DNA from: Streptomyces sp. MMG1121
GTDB taxonomy: Bacteria > Actinomycetota > Actinomycetes > Streptomycetales > Streptomycetaceae
DNA: 64,000 nt
Direction of reading: 5' to 3'
Assembly (NCBI RefSeq): GCF_001280015.1
Contig: NZ_LGDV01000196.1
Location: 1-64,000, forward strand
Positions 1 through 8,171 of this stretch are shown here, one piece after another. Both the position numbers and the translations under genes were made by a program. The notes under the pieces were generated by a model, which was given only the letters and a program-made list of their open reading frames with translations, searched no databases and was not told the DNA's origin. Within the stretch, counting starts at the first letter, position 1. Each line of letters begins with the position of its first letter.

Positions 1-1
1 A

Positions 2-340
2 CCCCACCCCCGCCACCGCCCGTCCCGCGAACCCGTCGGCCACCACCGCGACCTGCGCGTCCTGCGCAGCGCCTACCGCTGGCAGCGGCGCACCGCCACG
101 CTCACCGCACTGGGCTACTTCACCCTGTTCCTGGTCCTGTCCGCGTGCGCGCCCGGCGTCATGACGCGCACGGTCGCGGACGGCATCCCGGCCGGCCTGC
201 TGCTCGCCCTCCTCCAACTCCCCGTCACCTGGCTCGCGATCGCCCTGTACGAGCACACCGCGCGCCAGCACGTCGATCCGCTCGCGGACCGCATCCGCGC
301 GGAGGCCGCACTGGACGCACGGCGCGGAGCGACCCGATGA
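2..340 (+). CDS. DUF485 family membrane protein (3' part)
   Basis: The gene enters from the left edge, so its start is not seen; 112 codons remain and end in TGA at 338-340. The visible protein has a charged stretch (REPVGHHRDLRVLRSAYRW) and then two hydrophobic helices (about ALGYFTLFLVLSACAP and AGLLLALLQLPVTWLAIALY), which is the DUF485 pattern. DUF485 proteins are small inner-membrane partners encoded directly before acetate-type sodium:solute symporters (as yjcH precedes actP in E. coli). The stop overlaps the start of the following symporter gene in an ATGA arrangement, so the two are translationally coupled. Its exact job in transport is not established. Confidence 0.8.
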   Translation, partial: PHPRHRPSREPVGHHRDLRVLRSAYRWQRRTATLTALGYFTLFLVLSACAPGVMTRTVADGIPAGLLLALLQLPVTWLAIALYEHTARQHVDPLADRIRAEAALDARRGATR

Positions 341-1983
341 CCGGCGCCGCCCCCTCCCCCGCCGTCTGGGGCTTCACCGGATTCAGCGGCCGGGCCCAGG
401 AGATGTCCCTGGTCGCCTTCTCCACCGTCGCCACGGTAACCCTGCTGCTGTGCGTGATGACCGGCCCCGACCGCGACGACCTCGACGAGTTCTACACCGG
501 GTACGGCTCCCTGTCCCCGCTGCGCAACGGCCTCGCCATCGCGGGCGACTACATCTCCGCGGCCACCGTCCTCGGCACCGGCGGCGTGATCGCCCTGTGC
601 GGCTACGACGGGGTCGTCCTCGCCCTCAGTACGGCGCTGTCGCTGATGCTGCTGATGTTCCTGCTGGCCGAACCCCTGCGCAACGCGGGCCGGTTCACCA
701 TGGGCGACGCACTCGCCCGCCGGCTGCCGGGCCGCTGTGTGCGCATCACGGCCTGCGCGGTGACGATCGCCGCGCTGCTGCCGCTGATGCTGGTCCAACT
801 CGCCGGAACCGGGCAGCTGATGGCGTTCATCCTGGGCTTCTCCAGCGAGTCGCTGCAGACGGGATGCGTCGTGGGACTCGGCACGCTGATGATCGCCTAC
901 GCCGCGATCGGCGGCATGAAGGGCACCGCCCTCATCCAGATCCTGAAGATCGTGATGCTGGTCGGCTCGGGCGCCGCCGTCGCCGTACTGATCCTGCACC
1001 GCTTCGACTGGGACCCCGGCGCCCTGTTCTCCGCCGCCGCCCGGCAGAGCGGGGCCGGACCGGCCTTCCTGCACTCCGGGCTACAGTTCGGCACCGGGAC
1101 GAGATCCCGCCTCGACATGATCGCCTCCGAGCTGACCGTGGTGCTCGGTGGCGCCTGCCTGCCGCACGTCACCATGCGCACGTACACCGCCTCCAGCGCC
1201 CGCCAGGTGCGCCGTTCGATGTCCTGGGCGGTGTCGATCGTCGCCCTGTTCGTCCTGGTCATCACGGTCGTGGGCGTCGGCGCCACCGCGCTGGTCGGCC
1301 GTACGGTGATCGCCGGGGCCGATCCGCAGGGCAACACCGCGTATCTGCTGGGCTCCCGGGCCGCGTTCGGCGCGGACGTGTCGACCACGGAGACCTTCCT
1401 GTTCACCATGGTCACCACCGCGATCTTCCTGACCCTGCTCGCCTCGGTGGCCGGGATGATCCTCGCCTGCGCCAACTCCCTGGCCCACGACGTCTTCGCC
1501 GCACGCGTGCAGGAGATGCCGGCCCGGCGCGAGATGGCCCTCGCGCGCGTGTCGGCGCTCGCCATAGGCGTACCGACGATCCTGCTCGCCACCCTGGTGC
1601 AGCACTACAGCCTCCAGCCCCTGGTGACGCTCTCCTTCTGCCTGGGCGCCTCGGCCATCGCGCCCGCCCTGGTCTACGGCCTCTTCTGGCGCCGCTACAC
1701 CCGCGGCGGGCTGCTGGCCACGCTGATCGGAGGCACGCTGACCGTGCTGCTGCTCATGCCGGGCACCAATCTGGTCTCCGGCTCGCCCCTGTCCGCGTTC
1801 CCGCACGCCGACTTCAACTGGTTCCCGTTCACCACCACCGGCATCGTCTCCATCCCGGCCGGCTTCCTCTTCGGCTGGCTCGGCACGCTGGCCTCCGGCC
1901 GCGCGAAGGCGGAGCAACAGCGGCGCCAGTACGAGGCGGTGGAGGGGTGGATCCTGGCGGGGGCAGTGCGCAGGGGGAGTTGA
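337..1983 (+). CDS. Sodium:solute symporter, ActP-like (548 aa)
   Basis: A polytopic membrane protein of the SSS (solute:sodium symporter) family with about 13 hydrophobic segments; the motif AIAGDYISAATVLGTGGVI in the first third is typical of the acetate/pyruvate permease branch. It probably takes up a short monocarboxylate such as acetate with Na+. The ATG at 337 gives a 4-bp overlap with the DUF485 gene and puts the first helix near the N-terminus; in-frame codons further upstream lie inside the DUF485 gene and are not plausible starts. The family (SSS) is clear and the ActP-like label rests on the DUF485 partner; the true substrate cannot be read from the sequence. Confidence 0.85.
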   Translation: MTGAAPSPAVWGFTGFSGRAQEMSLVAFSTVATVTLLLCVMTGPDRDDLDEFYTGYGSLSPLRNGLAIAGDYISAATVLGTGGVIALCGYDGVVLALSTALSLMLLMFLLAEPLRNAGRFTMGDALARRLPGRCVRITACAVTIAALLPLMLVQLAGTGQLMAFILGFSSESLQTGCVVGLGTLMIAYAAIGGMKGTALIQILKIVMLVGSGAAVAVLILHRFDWDPGALFSAAARQSGAGPAFLHSGLQFGTGTRSRLDMIASELTVVLGGACLPHVTMRTYTASSARQVRRSMSWAVSIVALFVLVITVVGVGATALVGRTVIAGADPQGNTAYLLGSRAAFGADVSTTETFLFTMVTTAIFLTLLASVAGMILACANSLAHDVFAARVQEMPARREMALARVSALAIGVPTILLATLVQHYSLQPLVTLSFCLGASAIAPALVYGLFWRRYTRGGLLATLIGGTLTVLLLMPGTNLVSGSPLSAFPHADFNWFPFTTTGIVSIPAGFLFGWLGTLASGRAKAEQQRRQYEAVEGWILAGAVRRGS

Positions 1984-2053
1984 GGGGGACGGCGCGCGGC
2001 CGGGGCGGGGTAGCGCGGGGCCGGGGGGGGGCCAGGGGCGGCGGAGCCGGGGG
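1984..2053. other. G-tract-rich spacer between convergent genes
   Basis: A 70-bp gap between the ends of the convergent symporter and coiled-coil genes. The + strand carries five or more runs of four to nine G (including nine in a row near 2024-2032) separated by short loops, a pattern compatible with G-quadruplex formation. No obvious stem-loop terminator is present, so G-rich structure may serve that role; this is inference. Confidence 0.4.
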
Positions 2054-2941
2054 CTATTCCAGGGCCGCTCGGCCCCTGAGCGAGATCAGGCTGCTGCGGA
2101 CGTTGTCCATCTGCGCCCGTACGTCGTCCCAGGTCTCACTGTGCTCGCGCAGCATCTGTTCCGTCTCATGGGCGATGCACTCCTCGCGCACGCGCGCGTC
2201 GGCGATGATCTCGACGGCGCGCAGGCGTGCCTCGTCCTGGCTGCGGCGCGCTGCCTCCTCGGCCTCCCCGAGGGCCTGCTTGGCCTCGGACAGCGCGGCC
2301 TCGGCGCGGCTCATGCGTTCAGCGTCGCGGGCGTCCAGCACGGCGACCTGCTCGGCCTCCTCGCGCTCGGCCTCGGCCCACCGCTCGGCGTGCTCCCGGG
2401 ACTGCTCGGCGAGCATGGCGGTGGTGCGCTGCCGGGCCTCGCGCCACACCGCGAGCGCCTCCGCGCGCCTTTCCTTCACTTCGCGCCGGGCGCCGATGCG
2501 CAGGCCGTCGGCCTCGGCGCGCGCGGCGAGGAGGCACTGGCGGGCGTGTTCGTCGGCTTCAGCGCCGAGCGCGTCCGCGGCTTCCTGCGCCTCCCGGCGT
2601 ACGCTCTCGGCGCACGCCTCAGCTTGCGCGACCTGCTCACGCGCTTCGCGCCGCGTGCGCTCGGGGAGATCCACCCCCTCCTCCATCGCGAGCTGGAACA
2701 GGCGCCGTGCGGGCTCCCCCAATTCCTCGTACTCCTGTGGCGCGAGCTGGGCGACGACCTCACGCATCCGCGCGGCCTCCGCCTCCATCTCCCGGGCGAG
2801 CACGGTCAGCCGCGCGGCGCGTTCCCACGCGGCGTCCCGGTCGGACGACAGTGCCCGCATGCGGGCATCCACCTGATCGGGGCGGTAGCCGCGCCCCCGG
2901 ACGGTCACGAAGTCGTACAGCGGCATCGATGCACTGCTCAC
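2054..2941 (-). CDS. Coiled-coil protein, DivIVA/FilP-like ('cellulose-binding protein' annotation group), 295 aa
   Basis: The N-terminus (MPLYDFVTVRGRGYRPDQVD, from residue 6) resembles the short lead-in of Streptomyces DivIVA/Scy/FilP-type coiled-coil proteins, in which FELVRRGYDxxQV-like motifs recur. The rest, about residues 30-285, is nearly continuous Ala/Glu/Arg-rich heptad sequence, so a long coiled coil is expected. Such proteins are often mis-annotated as cellulose-binding; their likely role is as a cytoskeletal or polar scaffold. The GTG at 2941 is preferred because GGAGAGGGG lies at the right distance upstream; the ATG at 2926 is the alternative. Recognition is by composition and the N-terminal motif, so the exact function is open. 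Confidence 0.7.
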   Translation of the reverse strand: MSSASMPLYDFVTVRGRGYRPDQVDARMRALSSDRDAAWERAARLTVLAREMEAEAARMREVVAQLAPQEYEELGEPARRLFQLAMEEGVDLPERTRREAREQVAQAEACAESVRREAQEAADALGAEADEHARQCLLAARAEADGLRIGARREVKERRAEALAVWREARQRTTAMLAEQSREHAERWAEAEREEAEQVAVLDARDAERMSRAEAALSEAKQALGEAEEAARRSQDEARLRAVEIIADARVREECIAHETEQMLREHSETWDDVRAQMDNVRSSLISLRGRAALE

Positions 2942-3130
2942 GCTGGGACCCCTCTCCACCGGATATTCACGACAAACGCGACGGGATGATTTCGCGCACA
3001 TCTTGATGGATCGGGCGTAAGTGTTCATAACGCGACACTCCGCAGTCACGTCACGCTCGAATTCCGCTGGGAGCGGATGGGAGCGGACGCGAACAGCGCC
3101 GGGCGCAGGCCCGGCAAGCCATCGGGTTCA

Positions 3131-3176
3131 CCGGAACGCCGAAAGCCCCGCCGTCGAACGCGGCAGGGCTTCCGGT
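3131..3176 (-). terminator. Stem-loop terminator of the leftward toxin/immunity-domain operon
   Basis: Inverted repeat: the arms around GAAAGCCCCGCCG and CGGCAGGGCTTCC pair with one mismatch across a short loop. It lies about 30 bp past the stop of the gene ending at 3206 and before the coiled-coil gene promoter. Confidence 0.6.
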
Positions 3177-3205
3177 GGGAATGCGTGTTCAGGCGGGTGA
3201 GGACG

Positions 3206-6200
3206 TCACAGCAGTCCGTCCCACATCTGCTCCAGCAGGACCGACCACCAGCTCTCCGGCGAACCGAGCGCCGCCGGGTCCAGCGCTGCCAGCTGCGCCT
3301 GGAAATCGACGGTCCAGCGGCCCGCCTGCTCCTGGTTCAGCCCGTACCTGAGCCGCCACATCCGGCCCAGCAGCGCCAGGCAGCGCGCGAACTCCGGCAG
3401 CCCGGTGTTCACGAACTGCGGCGGCACCGGAGCACCGCCCGGCCCCGCCTCCACGGGAACGGCCACGATGTTCGCCGTGCCGTACTGCACACAGATCGCC
3501 TTGCCGAAGTCGGTGCCCATCACGAGGTACGAGCCCGCGTCCGCCGCCGGCTGCACCCCGCGCTCGGCCGCCAGCTCCGCCAGCGTCGGCACCGGACGGC
3601 CCGGCTGGGCCTGCGCCCAGAAGAACGGTCCCAGGTCCATCGGCAGACCGGCCACGACCAGCGTGTGCGCCACGACCGGCGGCACGCCCTGCCGGGACAC
3701 CGCCTGCTGCTCGAACCGGAAGATCCCCGGCCCGAACACCGCCGCCAGCTCCTGCCCGATCCCCTCCGGCGGGACCGGCGGCACGGGGTGCACCTGCGAC
3801 AGCGGCGCCCGCACCGGCGCCGGCCGCGCGGGCCCGTCCGCCACCTGGTGCAACTCGCCCTGGTGCGCCAGCAACTGCTGCATCCCCTGCTGCCGGCTCG
3901 CGTGGTCCGTGCCGTACGGCGCGATGCTCGCGATCCGCGCCTGCGGCCACTGCTCCCGGATCATCCGTGCGCAGTAGGCGCCCGGCAGCTCGCACGACTC
4001 CAGCTCCGTGTGCAGCTCCAGCACCTGGTCCGGCGGCACGTTCATCGACCGGAGCTCATGGAAGATCTGCCACTCCGGGTGCGGCGTGCCCGGCGCCGAC
4101 CGCCGGATCAGCTGCTGCTCCGAACCGTCCTGCGCGCGGTAGCGCAGCACGGCCTGATAGCCGGGGCCGACCGTCGGCTGCCCCTGCGGCGGATACCCGT
4201 ACGCCGGCTGCCCCGGAGCGGGCCCGCCCGGCGGCATCGGCTGCGGAGCGCCCGGCGGCATACCGGGGGCGCCCGGGGCACCGAGTGCGCCCGGGGCGGG
4301 CGGCGGCGGAGGCACGCCCGGACCCGCCACCGGCGGCGCGGCCAGCATGGTCTCCGCGTGGTGCACGGCACCCCGGCCGCCACCGGACGTGCCAGGACCC
4401 GCGGGAGCGCCCGGAGGCTGCGGCACGCCGGGTGCACCGGGAGCCCCAGGGGCGCCCGGAGGCTGCGGCACGCCCGGCACAGGGGGCATGCCCGGAGCGC
4501 CCGGAGCTGCCGGAGCGCCCGGGGCGGGAGGCATACCCGGGGCGCCCGGTCCCATCTGCGCGCCCGGCGCACCCGGAACGCCCGGCGCACCCGGAACGCC
4601 CGGGGCGCCCGGAGGCTGCGGCGCGCCCCCGCCCAACTGGCTGGGATCGGCCAGCACCGTGGCCGCGTGGTGCACGTTGCCCGGAGGCGCGGCAGGCGGG
4701 TGGGGGGCGCCCGGAGGCTGCGGCGCGCCCGGCGCCTGGACCCCTCCCGCACCCCCCGGAGCGGCCGGCGCACCCGGCCCGTCAAGGCCTTCCGGCCCGA
4801 GCGACGACACAAGCTGCGTCGGCACATACGCACCCCCGGACGCATCCGGCGCGGGCGGAGGCACCGCACTCCCGGGGCGTGCGCCTGGCGCACCAGGGGC
4901 ACCCGGCGGCGGAGGCGGCGCACCCGCTCCGCCGCGCGCCTTCTTCGGCGGCGGCGCGGCCTTGCTCGTCGCGGCATCCGCGATGTCCCCGGCGTTCGGC
5001 GCGAGCCGCCGCCCGGACGTGTCCGGGTCGGCCGGAACCTGGGGCGCGTTCGGCGCACCGGCCGGCGCCTGCGGGTAGCCGTAACCCGGAGCACCCTGCG
5101 GATAGCCGTACGGAGCGGCGCCCGGAGACGGAGGCGGGGGCGTGCTGCCCTGCGGAGCACCCGGCGCGACAGGAGCCGCGGGGGGCGGGAGCGGGGTGCC
5201 GGGCGCAGGCGGGTAGACGGGTGCGCCCGGCGCGGGCGTGCCGGGAGCGCCGGGTGCCTGCGGATAGCCGTACGGAGCGGCGCCCGGAGACGGAGGCGGG
5301 GGCGTGCTGCCCTGCGGAACGCCCGGCGCGACAGGAGCGGCGGGCGCCCCGGGTGCACCGGGCGAGCCCGGCGCGTGCGCGATGCCAGGCACGGCCGGCG
5401 CACCACCAGCAGCGGGTGGGCCACCTTGCACGCCCGGCGTGTAGGAAGGGTCGAGCGCCGGCGCGACCGCTGTGGGCGGCAGCTGGCTGCCCCCCGACAT
5501 CAGCGCCGTCTTCGCCTCCGGCGTGGATGCCGGCGGCCGGGGAACCTCGTCGGAGTCGCTCAGCGGAGGCGCGAACACCGTCGCGGGCAACGGCACGGAA
5601 CGATCGTCCTCACCGGAGCCCGCGTTCGTGTCGGTACCGGTCCACGGGGTGGCACCCACCGGAACATCAGCCGGAGGAACGGCGCCAGGACGCGCGTGCC
5701 CAGGAACGGGCGCCCCAGACGAGCCGGATGCGCCGGGCGCACCCACCGGCACCCCGGCCTGCGTCTCCGCAAGCCCCCCAGCACCGGCCGAAGCCCCGGC
5801 ACCCGCACCCACACCGGGACCAGGACCGGCGCCAGAACTCACGCCCCCACCAGAAGACACACCCCCGGCCCCCGCACCGGACGCCTCCCCCGGCCCCCGC
5901 TCCCCGATACCCAGCTTGTCCGCCGCCTCCTGCAACCACTGGGGCGGAGTCAGCAGGAACGACGTCTGGTTCAGGTCGACACGGGCGGGCGCGGGCGCCG
6001 CAGCCACGTCCTGCGAGCCGTCCGGGCGGCCGTACTCCTCCTCGAAGCGGCGGATCACCTCGCCCACCGGCAGCGCGGGCCACAGCGTCGCCTCCCCGCT
6101 GTCCCGGGCGATGACGAGCCGCTGCCCGCCCGCGTCCGAACGCGGGCCCTCCGCCCGGTCCTCGCCCCACACCACGAAACCCAGCTCGAACTCCCGCACC

Positions 6201-6283
6201 CGCACCTCACGATGCTGGTACACGGGCACGTCGCCGTTGATCCACTCCTCGGCGCGCTCCTGCGCCTGTGCGTAAGTCACCAT
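3206..6283 (-). CDS. Imm35-like + proline/glycine linker + XOO_2897-type deaminase + SUKH-4 fusion protein (1025 aa)
   Basis: Four parts are visible. Residues 1-80 resemble the Imm35 immunity family (YAQAQERAEEWINGDVPV, then GFVVWGEDR). Residues about 100-700 are a low-complexity PGAPG/PYGYPQ linker. Residues about 708-810 look like an XOO_2897-type nucleic-acid deaminase: H758-T-E760 followed by C764 and C771 in TELESCELPGAYC, then IASIAPYG; E760 and the two Cys fit the zinc/proton-shuttle core. Residues about 840-1020 match SUKH-4 (GIFRFEQQAV, LVMGTDFGKAICVQYGT, FARCLALL). No signal peptide or membrane segment is seen, so it should be cytoplasmic. Start ATG 6283 lies 10 bp after the WHH/SUKH gene, which implies an operon. 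Deaminase plus immunity domains in one chain suggests a self-neutralised or regulated enzyme; activity is untested here. Domain names come from motif memory, not a profile search. Confidence 0.7.
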   Translation of the reverse strand: MVTYAQAQERAEEWINGDVPVYQHREVRVREFELGFVVWGEDRAEGPRSDAGGQRLVIARDSGEATLWPALPVGEVIRRFEEEYGRPDGSQDVAAAPAPARVDLNQTSFLLTPPQWLQEAADKLGIGERGPGEASGAGAGGVSSGGGVSSGAGPGPGVGAGAGASAGAGGLAETQAGVPVGAPGASGSSGAPVPGHARPGAVPPADVPVGATPWTGTDTNAGSGEDDRSVPLPATVFAPPLSDSDEVPRPPASTPEAKTALMSGGSQLPPTAVAPALDPSYTPGVQGGPPAAGGAPAVPGIAHAPGSPGAPGAPAAPVAPGVPQGSTPPPPSPGAAPYGYPQAPGAPGTPAPGAPVYPPAPGTPLPPPAAPVAPGAPQGSTPPPPSPGAAPYGYPQGAPGYGYPQAPAGAPNAPQVPADPDTSGRRLAPNAGDIADAATSKAAPPPKKARGGAGAPPPPPGAPGAPGARPGSAVPPPAPDASGGAYVPTQLVSSLGPEGLDGPGAPAAPGGAGGVQAPGAPQPPGAPHPPAAPPGNVHHAATVLADPSQLGGGAPQPPGAPGVPGAPGVPGAPGAQMGPGAPGMPPAPGAPAAPGAPGMPPVPGVPQPPGAPGAPGAPGVPQPPGAPAGPGTSGGGRGAVHHAETMLAAPPVAGPGVPPPPPAPGALGAPGAPGMPPGAPQPMPPGGPAPGQPAYGYPPQGQPTVGPGYQAVLRYRAQDGSEQQLIRRSAPGTPHPEWQIFHELRSMNVPPDQVLELHTELESCELPGAYCARMIREQWPQARIASIAPYGTDHASRQQGMQQLLAHQGELHQVADGPARPAPVRAPLSQVHPVPPVPPEGIGQELAAVFGPGIFRFEQQAVSRQGVPPVVAHTLVVAGLPMDLGPFFWAQAQPGRPVPTLAELAAERGVQPAADAGSYLVMGTDFGKAICVQYGTANIVAVPVEAGPGGAPVPPQFVNTGLPEFARCLALLGRMWRLRYGLNQEQAGRWTVDFQAQLAALDPAALGSPESWWSVLLEQMWDGLL

Positions 6284-6293
6284 CGCCTGAAGT

Positions 6294-7334
6294 TCACTCC
6301 CCCACCGGACCGGACGGCGCCGCACCGGCGGACGCCGGGACGACATGGGCGAAACCGCCATCGACCATCAGGTTCGCCACCGTCTCCAACTCCGGCGGAC
6401 TGCCGGCCAGCCGGGACAGGAAGACATCGAAGTCGTCACCGCACGGCAGCAGCAGACGCTCCACCCGCTCGGCCGGCGACCACGAGGGATCCACGTCCCG
6501 CACGTCGTCGTACGCGCAGAACCACACCGACCCCAGCCGCTCGCCCTTCACCTTCACCGCGAGCAGACCGCCCTGCACGAACGCGACGCTCAGGAAGTCC
6601 TTCGTCAGATGGTCGCGCAGACACTTGTTGACGTAGACGAGGTCGTTGACCGCAGCCTCGTCCCGCACCGTGAAGAAGGGCTGGTCCACCAGCAGACCCA
6701 GCTCGGCGACCAGCGCCGTACCCACCGGCGCACAACCGCCCGCCGCCTTCAGGAAGGAGCGGTACGCGCCCGGAAGCCGGTAGCCGAGATCCTCCTCGAC
6801 CCCCTGCACCTGCGTCTCCGTCACCGCCACACCCGACTTCGGCAGCCCGAAGTGCGCAGGCCGCGTCTCCTGCAACGGCCGCGTCCCCCGCTTGAAATGG
6901 TCCACCGGCGCCGTCGCCACACCACCGTGATGCCGCAGCAACGCCTTCACCTCGACCGGAACCAGCTCCAGCCGCCGCGAACCGGCCACGTGATGCCACG
7001 TCCAGCCGTGCGGCGTCGCCACATCCGGCACCGTGTCCCACAACTCGTGCCCGTCCGCCGCCAGCGCCGCGTTCGCGGACACGTAGTCCGTCAGCCGCAA
7101 CTCGTCGACCCCGAACCCGTCCGGCGGCTCGGCGATCTCCACCGCCACGCGCGCGTACGCAGAGAAATCCGGGTACCCGCGCTCATCGACCCGTACCCCT
7201 CTCGGGTGACGCGCCGCCCGGACCGGATCCGGGAAGTGCACGACCTGCCCGGCGTAGGCCGCGTTCGGCGGCGCGGCTTGTCCCCCAGCCTGGCCGCTGG
7301 GCGGTGCCCCCAGCCCGAGCCGACCTGTCGTCAT
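6294..7334 (-). CDS. WHH (HNH/EndoVII-type) nuclease domain fused to SUKH/SMI1-KNR4 domain (346 aa)
   Basis: A short Gly/Pro-rich N-terminus is followed by a domain with DFSAYA (about 56), GHELWD (95-100), TWHHV with W113-H114-H115, LVPVEV and LLRHHGG (132-138), the hallmark pattern of the WHH family in the HNH/EndoVII nuclease superfamily. The C-terminal half (VEEDLGYRLPGAYRSFLKAA, LGSVWFCAYDDV) is a SUKH/SMI1-KNR4 fold, a family of immunity proteins against nucleic-acid-degrading toxins. The HH pair and following His residues are intact. ATG 7334 has an upstream AGGGGGC; in-frame codons further upstream lack a ribosome binding site. It is first in the leftward operon with the deaminase/SUKH-4 gene, divergent from the YwqJ-type deaminase gene. 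No secretion signal is visible. Confidence 0.75.
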   Translation of the reverse strand: MTTGRLGLGAPPSGQAGGQAAPPNAAYAGQVVHFPDPVRAARHPRGVRVDERGYPDFSAYARVAVEIAEPPDGFGVDELRLTDYVSANAALAADGHELWDTVPDVATPHGWTWHHVAGSRRLELVPVEVKALLRHHGGVATAPVDHFKRGTRPLQETRPAHFGLPKSGVAVTETQVQGVEEDLGYRLPGAYRSFLKAAGGCAPVGTALVAELGLLVDQPFFTVRDEAAVNDLVYVNKCLRDHLTKDFLSVAFVQGGLLAVKVKGERLGSVWFCAYDDVRDVDPSWSPAERVERLLLPCGDDFDVFLSRLAGSPPELETVANLMVDGGFAHVVPASAGAAPSGPVGE

Positions 7335-7597
7335 GGCGGTTGCCCCCTGCGGCGTTCTCTCTGGCCTGAACGGCGGTGTCGATCGCGGATGCCGACAGCC
7401 TATGCGGTACACGCACCCCGGTCACCGGCCCACCGCATCCCCGGGGAAACCACCCCTCCGCTTCCGTGACCAGCCGTCACCCCTCCGTGACGATCCCCCC
7501 CGACCGTGGCGTGTCGCACCGCCCCAGCTTCCGCACCAGCCACGGCATTTGGCACCCTGTGTCCTTCGGGGGGATGCCCGGGGAGGGGAAAACGACC
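7335..7597. promoter_or_regulatory. Divergent promoter region of the toxin/immunity-domain locus
   Basis: This 263-bp intergenic region separates two outward-facing transcription units of the locus, so it must hold both promoters. It contains short GTCACCCCTCCGTGACG inverted elements near 7477-7494 that could be a regulator site. I see no convincing -10/-35 pair. Confidence 0.4.
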
Positions 7598-8113
7598 ATG
7601 AATACCTTGCGGACCGGAGGTACGGACGTGCGGGCCGGCGACCCTCGCATCGGCTGGAGCGGCCCCGACACACCCCCCGCGCCCACCCTGCGCCAGCGCC
7701 GCGACGGCATCCTGCCCACCGTCGCCGCCGCCCTCTCCGTCCGCGGCGCCACCCTCACCGGCACCGCCGCCCGCGGCGACCAGCCACCCGCCCTGCACCC
7801 TCTCGTCCAGGACTTCCTCGACACCCTCACCAGCGCTCAGCGCGACCGCTTCACCGGCCGCTGCGCCGAAACCATCCTCATCTCCCGGCACCTCACCGCA
7901 GCCGACGCCACCCGCAGCAAACGCGCCGCCCGCAAACCCATGACCAACGGCGAAGCCCGCAAAGCCCTCAAACAGGCCAAACTCACCGCCCGCCGCATAC
8001 GCGAGGACGGCGACCCCCTCCACGGCAGCTTCGCCGCCCCCTGCCGCGCCTGCACCGCCCTCAGCGCCCACTTCGGCGTCCGCATCGTCGACCCCACGGC
8101 AACCGACGGCTGA
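7598..8113 (+). CDS. YwqJ-type putative nucleic-acid deaminase (171 aa)
   Basis: The protein carries the two zinc-site halves of YwqJ-related deaminases of the polymorphic-toxin class: C89-A-E91 in FTGRCAETILISRHL (Cys in place of His in the HAE motif, as is usual for this family) and P148-C149-R-A-C152 in GSFAAPCRACTAL. The intervening basic helix-rich stretch (NGEARKALKQAKLTARRIRE) is also typical. The catalytic core therefore looks complete. The N-terminal 60 residues show no signal peptide, WXG domain or other delivery module, unlike exported toxins. The ATG at 7598 is chosen for GGGGAGGGG about 9 bp upstream. The SUKH-3 gene follows 58 bp downstream in the same direction and is the obvious immunity partner. 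Confidence 0.75.
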   Translation: MNTLRTGGTDVRAGDPRIGWSGPDTPPAPTLRQRRDGILPTVAAALSVRGATLTGTAARGDQPPALHPLVQDFLDTLTSAQRDRFTGRCAETILISRHLTAADATRSKRAARKPMTNGEARKALKQAKLTARRIREDGDPLHGSFAAPCRACTALSAHFGVRIVDPTATDG

Positions 8114-8171
8114 CCACCACCGTCAACCCCAGTACCACCCGCCAGCACGACGAACGACGATCGAAGGGCCG

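Noticed and set aside
450..2876. Long Arg/Pro-rich open frames overlapping the symporter and coiled-coil genes
   Set aside because: They are frames opened by high GC in real genes, with no family similarity and no ribosome binding sites; the same applies to many long frames across the window.
4200..5460. Collagen-like structural protein encoded by the PGAPG repeats
   Set aside because: Repeats are irregular (not strict Gly-X-Y), there is no signal peptide, and folded domains at both ends fit a linker.
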